Notes under the pieces: model-generated
What the model was told of the DNA's origin: nothing
What the model saw: only the letters and a program-made list of their open reading frames with translations
The model's database searches: none
Translations under genes and position numbers: made by a program
Shown: positions 1 to 11,200 of the stretch, in pieces
Layout: each line of letters starts with the position of its first letter
Numbering within the stretch: the first letter of the stretch is position 1
DNA from: Trichaptum fuscoviolaceum
Lineage: Eukaryota > Basidiomycota > Agaricomycetes > Hymenochaetales > Trichaptaceae
Assembly: GCA_910574455.1 (NCBI GenBank)
Contig: CAJSYZ010000007.1
Span: 1,364,001-1,428,000 of the forward strand
DNA length: 64,000 bases
Reading direction: 5' to 3'

Positions 1-396
1 CACGTCCATGGTCGGCCTGACGAGCAAAAGGCTTTGTATACCCTGGCGAACAATAGACTTTGGACAAAGGATGTCATTAATAGAACGAGTAGATGCAGGC
101 TGTTGATTTCTCGGCGGAAAGAAGTCTGTTAGGCCAAGGAAGAAGGGGGCTGATATGTCAACTTCAGGCGGGTACATTAGATCATTAGCAAAGCCCCGAT
201 CAGCCCTTCGTTTTTTTCGCAAGACCTTACAAAAGTTGTCCCCGTCACTTGACTCCCATAGATGCCTTGGTTGTCGTTGGTTTGCGAGAACAGGACCGAG
301 CGCAGTAAACGCGAGGTCGCGGATCTCTACAGCCGTGCGGTTAAGTCTGGTTAACACAGGGGGCAAGTCGGATTCATACAAGTCCAAATCAGAGCG
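1..396 (-). other. Open reading frame running off the window edge (partial, unrecognised)
   Basis: One minus-strand frame stays open for about 132 codons and leaves the window at base 1. The frame continues upstream to about base 606 except for a single TAA at 397-399. The translation has segments such as DLAFTALGPVLANQ and NDLMYPPEVDISAPFFLG that look protein-like, but I recognise no family. No good ATG opens it: an in-frame ATG exists only deep inside, near base 175. An intron covering the TAA is conceivable, for example with an acceptor at the TTAACCAG near 350, but I could not find a matching donor with confidence. It may be the 5' part of a gene lying mostly outside the window, a decayed copy, or chance. 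A competing plus-strand frame at 155-601 is also open and looks less protein-like. Confidence 0.25.
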
Positions 397-606
397 TTAT
401 TGGCTTCTGAGTGGTCTGGAAGTAAGAAGTTCTGACCATGCTTCATGCTTCTCAGGCAAACTGGATAGCTCTGCCGAGACGGCATGCGCGGTGCCTGCAA
501 GAACAGTTGATCGTACACGGAGACGTCGCGGAAATGAAGTAGATGGGCCTATGCAGCGAACGGGATGGAGGAAAGCGGAGATTGAGAACTGCGCTGCATG
601 ATTCAA

Positions 607-1748
607 ACGGGCCGGAGTAGCTCTTTAAGGCGATACTTAATGATAGCCGTCTGGTCGGTATGGTGCGGCAGAGCTCATGGTGATCGAGAGAAAAGAAGTG
701 GTCTGGGAGAGATATTAGTTCGTGCGGTTATATAAATTATTGTGCACAAGAACGTACCTTAGCATGTGCTTCATTCTGATGATAGCTCTTCATCGGCAAG
801 TCTCTATTGCTTTTATCAATACCAAAAATCAAGCATGAGTGCTTAGTAAGTATATTGTCGAGGAAAGGGGAGTTAATATGTACCACTTGCGGGATTGCGC
901 TGAAAGGCGGAGTGGCGCCTAAACACTCGGAGAATCATTTGAAAGGCAGATGGTAGGTGTCCACGGAATGAATGTAACAGGCTGTAGATAGGAGCTTTTA
1001 CGGAACGGTAAGTCCTGAAGTTTGTTCCCATACATATGATATAGCGATTAAATGAAGAAGCAGCCAGAAGGAGAACGAATATGAAAAGAGAGCAGACATT
1101 CGGGCTTGGGAGTTTTGATCAGAGACCAAGTTAGTAGAGGGTGCTATTGTTGAGCTCCGGCGTAAAAGCGATTGGAGACTACGACTTCTTGCTCAGTCAT
1201 TTTACCGAGCATCAAACCGGTGAATGCATTTCACCCGATGGACATTTTCGTAGCAAACAGCAAGCGTTAGTAACTAACGCGGCGTGGCCATGAGTCTCAG
1301 AAACAGCGCAATAGAATAGCGAAATCGTTGAGTCGTGTTATGAAGCAGAGCATGAATAAAGTGGACAGGAAACAGCGAGTGCTTCTGAACCTGAGGGCAG
1401 GTAGTTTCTCACTGACACTGGCACGTGATTGTAACCAGTTGACGCGTCATTGACCGAACTTGAACGCGTCGCGTCCTTTGTTTGAGCGTATTTACGTCGC
1501 TTGTTCTTCGTTTTCTGCCACCATCATGATGTACAGGCCGCAGTACAGCTGTGACCTCGAATGTCTATCATTCCTCTACAAGCATGAAACTCGATATATG
1601 CAACTGACGTGAAAACAGTGAATTAATGCTACATGGACAATGTGCAGACAAAAAGCTAGTAAAACACGAGTGAGTCCTGAAATTAACGTATTCGCTTCAT
1701 CATTACATTAAAATTACCCAACCAAAATGCTAAAAACGTTTTTTTACA
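607..1748. other. Non-coding spacer
   Basis: No supported gene. Only short frames occur on either strand, and no RNA gene or repeat is visible. The right end is the 3' flank of the Tcp11-family gene and becomes AT-rich just after its stop codon, which would fit a 3' UTR and polyadenylation region. Confidence 0.6.
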
Positions 1749-4537
1749 TCATGTACCCAAGAAAGCGTTTTGCTCATAGAACGGGAAGTACACCCGGAGA
1801 TGAAGAACCGCAAGCTTTGCTAATCGTTCAGCAAGGACACGGACGTCGGTTGTAAGAGGCTCCAAGCCAGTTTTCATTGTCGAGGTGTTGTCGCTTTCTG
1901 CGCCGCGATCGGCGTTCGTCACGGAGAACGGGTTTTGTTGCATACCCAGCCGATGCTGCACCCCAGCGTTCCAGAGAGAGAAGAAATGTGGGATCATAGC
2001 TTTGAGAACCGCTATAGAGAGTTTCTTTCGGAAAACGCCAGATACAGGAGACGCCGACCGCATATTCGAAGCACACCAATTGGTTACGGAGTCGACCAGC
2101 TCTTGATTAGGTGGTACGAATTTCCCAGATTGGCCGCCAGAAACGTCTGGATCTTCGGCGCCGGAGCGAGCGTTCTCGATTTTCTGTGCGATATGCAAGA
2201 TGAGGGAAGACATTTGCGAACGCCAATTCTGCACAGTCGACCCCGATGCTCGAGGTGCATCATCTTTGCTCAGACTGTAGTCCTTGCAGAAACACAAGCC
2301 AGGCCGTGGTGGCCCTATAGCTGCAATTTCTCTACGAATCTGCGCGAGGTCAGAATCCGAAAGCTGAGGACGTCTTCCATCCTTCGGCGGAGACGCATAT
2401 ACGAACTGCCTGAAGAGGGACAGAAGCATGAAGTTCGCTGTGATATCTGACGCATCCGATGCGAGCATCAACAGTCGTGAATGGTCGAGATACAGGCTCT
2501 CAGGATAGCCAGGTTGAAGGCTCGGCTGATGTGTATGGTGGCTTTTCGTTACTGGTGTGGTCGTTGGACTAGGTGGGAGAGTCGCGGAGGTTGGACTCGG
2601 TGGGAAGAGTACGAGGTCCACGAGAGCGGGGAGAACAGTGGCGACAATCTTATGGACCGAAGGGAGAGACTTCACCTGTTCTGGCGCCGGCAAGAGACCG
2701 CCCAAAGCATTATGAAGTTCCGATGACGCCGTCACTCTATCATAAGCAGCTGTAAACCACCGACGTGTAACAGCGACGTCAAGATTATGCCGACGGTTGA
2801 ATAGATGCATTTCGAACTGTGGTGCAGATGCTAGAAGATGCGGTCGTAGATGTGACAGGAGATGGTTGGCAAGATCCTGGTAACGAACCGGTTAGTTTGG
2901 CTCGCGTCGATCAATTAGCATAGGAAATTAACTCACGAGCCTCATAAGTTCCAGGAGCTCGAAGCACGTCCGAATTGCCGATAAAGCCTGCATCGTTGAT
3001 CCAGATTTTCCAGGCCCACAGTTCGATGCGAACTCAACCATTTTCTGCACCATTGTGTCCCTTGCTGGCGCGCAATGCATCTTCAGTAAATCGCCTATTG
3101 CCGAAAAGAGCTTCCATAAATCGAATACTCCATGCTTCAGATGCTGCTCAACTAGTGGAACATCAAATGCTTCATGAAGCCACGCGACGCTCGCCTGGTC
3201 TGAAGTAGATAGTCGCCGAGGACGAAGTCCCGGATTTGAAGACTGCACGGTGCTTGATCTCACGGGTATGGGAGGAGGAGGGGGAAGGACAACGGCAAGG
3301 ATGACCTCACGCAATTCTTCGATAAGAGGACGAATGCGCGACGGCACGCGGATTGGAAGTGTATCCTCGAAAGGAAGATGGACCTTCGAACCCGATGAGC
3401 GACCTGGAGTGATACGAGAACTCGAAGCACAGTGGCAAACGTGGCGGCGCAAACACCTCGTATCGTTGAACGAAACACATGGACAGCCATCCTCAAGCTC
3501 CGATAAAATCGCGCACCAATACATCTCCGTAGTCTCACGCTTGCGTTTGCTGTCAGTCGGTCTGAATTGGAGACCGATGTCAAACAAAAGATCATGGCCT
3601 GCGAACGGGAAATGAATACGGGGGAAGACAGAATGATTTCAGTACAGTACTCACGAAGCTGAGGGTTCTTCATGATAGCCTCTAAATCCAACTCTTGTAG
3701 GGTATATCGGTTGATGGGTGGAAGGATGGGTGGAACGTAGATGGGTCCGGCACGGCTGGAGCCCTGATATGGGGTAGAATGGGGAGCAATGGGGGAGGAG
3801 AGGTGTACGCCGTCCATCATGGAGGCGAATCTGAACGCGACGCAAGACTGATGCAAGCAACCGCGTGATGGTCCCGAGCCTGGGGAAGAGGAAGATGAGT
3901 TATGAGAAATTGGTTGTGGTGGCGGATGAGGCCGGGTAAAAGAAGTAGAGGTATTAGGAGTGGTGGGAGAGGGCACTGGGGAGGAAGATGAGGAGGAGGG
4001 CGTGCTAAACGGCAGTGTGGCGATAGAAGGCGCAGTGGGATGAGCAAGAGTGTGTGCAGGAGATGGTGAATTGAAGCTCAGGCCAGGAGGTGGAAAACGG
4101 AAAGTAGGTGTGGAAAATGGTGATGGAATGCGTTTGTTGTATAGGCGGTAAAGTCGCCTCTTGAACGCCTGGTCCTTGCGAAACTTACGCTTCTGCCTTT
4201 CGGAAGACAAGCTGGGTGACGGAGGCGCTGACACGGAGAGTCGGAGAAACTTGTATGGGCGGGCGGAGGAAGGTATTCGGGGTGAGCTGGAACTGGCCTT
4301 TGAATCCTCTCGGTAACACTGCGCGGCAGCAGCAGCTGCAGCTGCTACGTCAATGCTCAACTTCCTCCGTGGACCTCGATGGAGGTCATGTAAACCGAAC
4401 GTGGAGGAGCTCGGCAGCTGCGTGGGTCGTGTCACCTCTTCGTCGCTTGTCTCGACCTCGTCCCTTGGCGGAGACTTGCGCTTTCGCGCGTTGAGCTGGA
4501 GAGCGTGGACAGCATCAGGGGCGGGCGTGTTGACCAT
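1749..4537 (-). CDS. Tcp11/Sok1-family protein
   Basis: Three exons are read on the minus strand: 4537-3655, 3598-2937 and 2876-1749. The introns are 56 and 60 nt with GTGAGT donors and CAG acceptors, and the exon lengths sum to an exact 890-residue frame. The first 300 residues are low-complexity (an alanine run, Ser/Pro-rich stretches) with basic segments. The Tcp11 domain then begins around the first exon junction (NPQLRHDLLFDIGLQFRP) and runs to the C-terminus, with long helices such as RIRPLIEELREVILAVVLP and WLHEAFDVPLVEQHL. In yeast Sok1 was found as a suppressor of protein kinase A deficiency, and in mammals Tcp11 proteins are linked to cAMP/PKA signalling. A signalling role here is inferred from family only. 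The ATG at 4537 is the first in frame. Confidence 0.88.
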
Positions 4538-7500
4538 ATATCAAGATTATAGATGCGAAGACAGCGAGAGGACAGGGGGAGGCCTGCTGTGAGACGGTGC
4601 CAAGGAGGGGAGGGAAGAGCGCAAGTGCTGAGTGGGATGGAGGATTATATACGCGTGCGCAGGGCAAGGTATTGAAGCCGCGCGCGTACGGCGAGTTAGG
4701 GGGCTATATAGCATCGGGTACATAACAGGGAGGATGGATGTCGAAGGAGCAGGAGGAGAAACAGATGCTGCAACGTGCGGGAGCCGGCTCGGTGGGTCTC
4801 ACTTAATTTTTGATCTGACCTTACTTCATCATTTTTTTATCCATTTTCCATTTTATCTCTGTGCATCCCGTAATCAGCAGGTCCGCGAACAAGATCAAGA
4901 TCAGTCTTCGGCACTCACAGACGCTCCAGCCTTCGCCGCGCCTCCGCCTTGTCCGCCACAAGCATGGTCCTCGGATGGCCTGCCTCGAATGCTCTCGTCG
5001 ACATCAGCTTTCTCACCACCATCTATAGACTACCGCATCTGTGCCCCAGCGCTGGCCCAACCTTAACTCAAGCATTTTACCAGCGTCGGAAGTGATCTGA
5101 AAACACGGTGCACGCCTCGTTGCACTCCTTGTCTATACGCAGCCGTATGCTTCGATGTCGTCCTCCACTTGTCCCGAGCTGTCCTGCCAACTGCGTGTCA
5201 GGCCGTCCAAAAACGGCAGTCTGGACTCGGAAATCTCCGATCACTACGGACTTTTGTTTGTTTGTACATGCTCTCCCACTTTTTGTCTAGTTGCCTGCCC
5301 TGCGACACTACTTCAAGCTACTATCCACAGACGCGCGGCGTTCGTGAGGCAGCCACTTGACTCTTTCCGATTCCGTCACAAATGCAAAATCCAATCTTAT
5401 CCCCTGCGCCGCCGTCGTTTCTTCAACCTGCGCCCTCAACTGCGCCGAAAACGCAGCAACACCCAAAACTTTTTGGAATTTTTGGAACATGATTGACTGT
5501 CTGCCTCATGTATGAGTCACGATCTCTGTCTGGAAACGTCCGTGCCACAAGCGTGTCGTCTGGCAGCCTGAACCTGATCTAGCGTCTTCGTCTAAATGCA
5601 CTGATCTTCATGTGCATCTGTCAACAAGATTCAAATGCCTTCGGTTGTATTCGTGGTAAATGAAGTCTCAGCACTTTCAGGTCCCGCCGACTGTCGATAG
5701 CTTAAGCCGGGCCGATGTGTATTTACCGCACACTGACGTGTGGTGTGCAATCCGTTGCAGGTGCGTAATTTGGCGTCACAAGCTTTGCATTCGTCCGTCT
5801 TGCTTCATTTCATTTTATTAACTGATCACGAAACCGCATCGGGTCGACCATGCATATGTACGTTACGGACGGGCGAAGGCGCGATTACAGCACTTGCATT
5901 TGTTTTGCTCGTAGCGCTTTGACATCAACTATACAAGGTTCTGCCATGTCCGTGCATCAAACTCTACTTGATCACACATGCATTTACAGATGATCCTGTA
6001 TACGTCTTCATGGGGACAAGCGCGCTTGTCCGATTCCCTCATCTTATCTCAATGTCCATGGAGTGTCTTGGTATCTGTTGCCTCTTCGTCATACGTTGAC
6101 CTATTATTCCACGAGGAGTTTACGGCGGCTAGCCTCACGGCCATGGTCATGGGTCCCGGTCTAAGGACGAATGAGATTTTCCCGAGTTGGTACTTCCACT
6201 GACAGGTACTTCTCCCGCGTTCCTGAGATCGTGACAGTTTAAGATCAAGAGATTGGCGACTCGACCTTCTATATCGATATCTCTGTCGTCACTCTGCATC
6301 TCTTGGCTTTCGCTAACGTTACGGTGCTAGGCTGGGATGTCTTCGATGTTCAAGTTGCAAGACCATTTCTACTCATTCCAAGACATTCGGATGGCCAGTG
6401 CGTGCATACGCGTACTTTGTATATGCTCCGTGAGAAGCGAAGTGTATGTAGCTTATCGTACACTCCCGAGGCTTAACCAGAATGATCTCCGTCCGGGGTT
6501 CGGAACGCACTGGAGATGGTTAGAAGTGAGAAATAGATAGAACTTCTGTCAGACGTGCGTGTATATGAATTGTTTCCGAATCGCGTCCGCTGGTACCCAC
6601 CGAAAATTAGACTACGAAGTCCTGAATCCTGCGCTCCCGATGGGCTGACGGTCGTCCGAGGCTTTATAGGTATGTGCACTATCATGTGGGCTTGTTTTAC
6701 GCGACTGAGACGTTTTATTCATGTGCAGATACTTCTTCGTCCTATGTAGACTGCGTTTGCTTTTGCTACATCGGGTCCTGTTGCCTACGGGCGTGCGACG
6801 TCTTCGATTCAACGCCACAGGAAATATCTGGGTTCCGATGTCACCAGGGTGAAGTGGAACCTGGGAATTCCAATTGAACGAATGGACTTGCATGGATTAT
6901 GGTGTACTCAAGAGGATAAGACATATGTACAATTACTTCGAGAAATACATGGAACGTGGTCGTATCGATGGCGCCATCACTCGGACGGAAGAAGGGAAGA
7001 GACGAAGATTTCAGGAATGTTCTGCTGTGAACAGGGTGCGTGGATGTAAATATAACCACCACATATACGAATTAGGGGGAGGAACTCTGAAGTCGACAAA
7101 GACGGAAGGAGAGGCAGGGACAACGCGCTCACACATATGCATCGATGTGATGCACGAGGCGTGCACATATATGCTTGATAGGGCGGAGATTCGGAGGAAT
7201 CGAATGTGTAGAACTCTCATAAGTGCATCATATAGTTGCTTTCCGATTCCATCCTCTTTGTGATACTTATTTTCAATGGATATATAAGACATATTTGTAC
7301 ATTTGATTCACGGCCTAAACTGTGGACAATGAGCACTGAGATTGAATGGCAGTGGATAGAAGTCCAGGCATATGGAGAGGGTTCGTTCGGACTTAAAGGC
7401 GATAATAGGGACTCAATAAGTTGTATGATAAACATTGCGAGTCTCTCCACACTTTTAACCTTTTTACACCTATTTCCCTTTCGTGCCTGGCCTTGCCGAT

Positions 7501-7603
7501 GACTTCCGTCCCGAGGTCCGGATGTACTTCCGCATTGGGCGCCCAATATGCGTTGCTTATTTTCTTTTCCTGGACATTTGTGAACGGGCCGTTCCATTTT
7601 GAA
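4538..7603. other. Gene-poor interval, left part
   Basis: No supported gene lies in these 3 kb. The part next to 4537 is the promoter and leader of the Tcp11 gene. From about 4800 to 5480 the plus strand is rich in C and T (long TTT/TCC tracts), a composition often seen in leaders of transcribed fungal genes. This hints at a plus-strand transcript without a convincing coding region. The scattered frames of 60-145 codons have no recognisable domain and overlap frames on the other strand. Confidence 0.5.
4964..5095 (+). other. Possible 43-codon small ORF
   Basis: An ATG follows a C/T-rich stretch and opens 43 codons (MVLGWPASNALVDIS... ending QRRK). An alternative splice from 5092 to an acceptor near 5143 would join it to a further open frame ending near 5290. 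There is no homology that I recognise and no support beyond composition. It could equally be a chance frame or the upstream ORF of a non-coding transcript. Confidence 0.15.
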
Positions 7604-8245
7604 TCACACCTCAATGCAAGGCGGCAACGAGCAAAATGACCCGAGGTATTGAGCTTGCTTTGTATGTAACAAAAACGCCGTAGCTCGTAGCTCGAGTGCG
7701 TCAAAAAAATTGCAGATGCTGGCATGCACAGCCGTAAGCCGGAGTCGATCCCTTCGGAGCTTAATGGCCAATTCAAAACAGAAACGGCTATAATGCTTTA
7801 TGATCTCAAGTGCAGTCTTCCGACGAACACGAGACTGCGAGGTGCTCTTCTTCTCTGGATCTTGTGAGCGGCCTCGTTGTTTCCTTTGCGTTTCTAGAGT
7901 AATGTACAGTGCTGCATAATGACGATGCAAAAGGCCGGTAAAGGTTGGGATATTCAAACTGAGACACTGAAGCGGAAGAGCGAGCTTGTTTGAAGAGTAG
8001 ACTTTTGTATTTGGCGAGCGCGAGACTTCAAGTTGCTTTTTGTGTTCATTGCTGAAATTTGTGCTTTGTGAACAATGCTGGTCCGACAGGAGAGCAAATA
8101 TTTGGGGTATAGCAATGACCCGGATTAGGAAGTATACTAGTAGGTGCGCTGCCGGAAAATGCGGGCCGAGACTCAGATTCCCTTTCCAGTCGTGTTGGCT
8201 GCGACACTTGCTCTTTTGCTCCTCACTTTCATTCCATGCTTGCAT
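7604..8245 (-). CDS. Hypothetical protein, 213 codons, doubtful
   Basis: This is the longest open frame in the gene-poor interval: 213 codons from an ATG at 8245 to a stop at 7604, open a further nine codons upstream. By a rough count, a frame this long is unlikely in this much random sequence. The product is basic and Ser/Gln/Lys-rich, with one hydrophobic stretch near residues 35-55 (LLVYFLIRVIAIPQIFALL) that could be a membrane segment. I recognise no family. No intron signals or neighbouring genes support it. It may be an orphan gene, a relic, or chance. Confidence 0.25.
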   Translation of the reverse strand: MQAWNESEEQKSKCRSQHDWKGNLSLGPHFPAAHLLVYFLIRVIAIPQIFALLSDQHCSQSTNFSNEHKKQLEVSRSPNTKVYSSNKLALPLQCLSLNIPTFTGLLHRHYAALYITLETQRKQRGRSQDPEKKSTSQSRVRRKTALEIIKHYSRFCFELAIKLRRDRLRLTAVHASICNFFDALELRATAFLLHTKQAQYLGSFCSLPPCIEV

Positions 8246-11200
8246 ATTGCTATGAACGCAAGTATCTGACACAAGATGTCAACCGGCGTTAGATCTTTCT
8301 CACCAAATCAATTCTTTCAGTATGTGTGTGCAATCGTGATAGGAGCTCTGGCCACTAATCATGCTGTATTGTGGAATGTGCTGCGTGCAAGCAGACGAAC
8401 CTCGAATGGGGATGTATGTGGGCGCACTGTCGCGGAGTAGCAAGCAGCGTGCAGATTAGACGGCTGGCCAGGAAGCATCGAAGTATCAGCGTGGAGTTTG
8501 AGATGGGTCATGGAGCCTCTGTATGTGGGCACTATTACAGGTTGTACACTAACACATCGATCAGCACGGCAGGAAGTCATGCCTACGCAGCAGCAGGCTG
8601 CAGGAAGCACAGCGTGCGCTGAAGCAAGGGAAAAGAACAGTCATGGATTAGGCCTCCGCCTGCTTTATAGATGCTAGATTCCTGTGCTCGCCTGCACTTC
8701 TTTTGCTTGTTGGGGCTTGTGGCCAGAAAGGTGAACGCGGGCCCGGGGAGAAGCGTCGAAGATGAATGGACGACGGCCATGCGCGCGGGAGCATCGGCAT
8801 ATCTTACGGAAAGTTTAATGCCTGCATTTATACGCTTTACCCATACGTGCGCTGATTATACATGCATCCTTCGGCAGAACTCCGTGCGCGCATCATGATG
8901 GCGAGCTCAGCGATATGCCGGGACTGAATGCAATGCGAACTCGAGCTCAAAAGGAAGACAATGGTATAGACAGGAGGTTCTTGGGCGGTGAGCATGGGAA
9001 CGCGAATATGAACTCAGTCCAACCGGCCGCGGCCACCATACCTTGGTCCCTCACGGGCCCGGGGGAATGCTGCAGAACGATATGGATTGTATGTGGACAA
9101 GCTCGTTGGGCATATGTGTGTGTGTGCTGATAGAAGCGTTGACGCGTGTTCGACGGCTCCAAACACCTGGAGCGGCGTCGCGTATAGTCGTATAGACTCA
9201 GTGCATCAAAGCCCCTTATTTGTGCATTGGCTCCCAAGTACACGGAGGCATAAGCAAGTATACGCAGCAGGGAGCGGAGAGGCTCTCCTCGCTGCGCAAA
9301 GCTTGAGCTTATACTTCGCGGTCTGTGTACATATTTCTGTATGTGTGCCTTCGGTTAACCCATAACTAGCCAGCCACTTACTTCCTGTGCCGTTCTGTGG
9401 CCACTCCAGCTGTATTTTTGCAGCTACACGTTCACGGCCCTGGCCGGGAACGAAGAAATCTAACTGTATAGGCTGAAAAACTTAAAGTGATTGTGCGGGA
9501 GCTTGTTTATGATCGAAATGCCGTGTGGTGATATCGAAGTTCCCGCAGCATAGGTTATGACTGTGTGTATTAGAACATGCACCTCTATGGAGTGAGTCAT
9601 GGTCAATGATCAACGATACATCAGTTCCACTACATTGACTACATATTGTCTGTTTCTCCGCCACCCTAAGTTTTATAGAATGCTTGCTCTTTTTCACAGG
9701 AAATATATTTCTCCGTTTTACAGGCTCTTACAGGGGAGGGAGGAAAAGCATTCCGGAAAGGCTTTGACTAAACTCCGGTCCGGGAATGCGATCGGCGAGC
9801 CTGCTTGTGTCGAGGGGCGATTGGTCTCCGGGTGTGTCCTTTTTCTCTGTTTGTTTCAAGCATTTGCGACTTCGGCAGTGTCATTCGGGGATTCGGCCCT
9901 TGGGGTATCAATGATCGCGACTTCCTTCAATACCGGTGCCCTGTTATGGTGGAAAGCCGTCGAACGTTATGCTTGGACGGGGACGCCACTTATTTCATTC
10001 CTTATTGGTTTATGCATTTCATTCCAGTTTAACCAGCCGGGAAGCGTAACCCTAGCAGCGTAGTATGTTTGGGACCTGACATCCGACTGGATACGAAAGG
10101 GGTCGTTTGAGTTGATATAGGGGGTAGATCTTCGCGATCACAGCCACCCGGTCGTAAAGCCATAACAAAGTCTTGGGCCGAGCTGCGCCACATTTCTCCG
10201 GAGAACGACTATCGGCCCCGGAGTGCAGCGTGTGCCTAGCCCGACGACCCGCTCGTCGTCATCATCGTGAATGGCGGGGAAAAAAGAAACCGAGCGTTCG
10301 AGATAGAAAACGGGTAATATATGTGGCCCTATTTGGTAAGCGCATTGGGCGAGCCTCGAGGCGTTAGCGGTGCATGATGCTTTCAACAAACCTCCTTTAC
10401 ATCATTACAACAGGGCACACGCTTCATTCCATTTCGTCTGTCGTTACATATGGGGGAGTCGAAACAGAACATTCGATCGAGTGGGGGAGTAAAGGTGAGC
10501 CCAGGAAAAGGTTCCTCATTCTTCCACATCCATACACCCATGCCAGCGCAAGTATTATTTTCTGAACAAAAGTATAGCCTTGCCCAAGTCATCCTTTTGC
10601 GGATCGCGTGCGGCGTTTGCGGCGTCACTGGCATTTGGGGGCGATCAAACGATCAAAAGCCACTTGCGTTGCTCACTGTAAATTGTATGTATTTAGTTTG
10701 CTCGCCTCGGTCTCGGACCTTTCCGGCCGATGACACCGGATCTGCATCAAGTCCAGTTTGCGATGTCCCGGCATTGAAGCCAGTGTCAAATTATAACACA
10801 GGTACGTACGTTGAAGGTCTGGCTTGGCTACTTAGCGGCGGCGCCAACAAGGGAGTTTGCTATGACATATATCAGATCAAAGAAGAGGAAGAAGACAGGG
10901 GGAGATCAAATGGTCGCAGTTCCCGGATTTTCAATCGTTCGTAAAATTTTCTTATTTGAACGTCTATCAGCCGAAGCGCGTTATATCCAAGGGCATATCC
11001 ACAACAGGGCCATACTGTGAACGCTTTCGCAAAAGGTTCAGACGTGGCGTTTCTGCCTTCAACTCGTTATCTACATATTTCTGATTAGAATCAACTCACT
11101 TATTGTCCATAGCAACCTCCAAACGATGCAATATACGAACAGTATTCAACCGTTGAACCACAGTACTCTGATCGTTCCGATTTCGGGTATGCGTATATAA

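Noticed and set aside
155..601. Plus-strand frame of 148 codons at the left edge
   Set aside because: Arg/Ser-rich irregular composition, no domain, and opposed by a longer minus-strand frame that looks more protein-like.
9599..10944. Plus-strand frames of 154 and 164 codons in the gene-poor interval
   Set aside because: No domain, irregular composition and competing frames on the other strand; kept only as part of the gene-poor entry.
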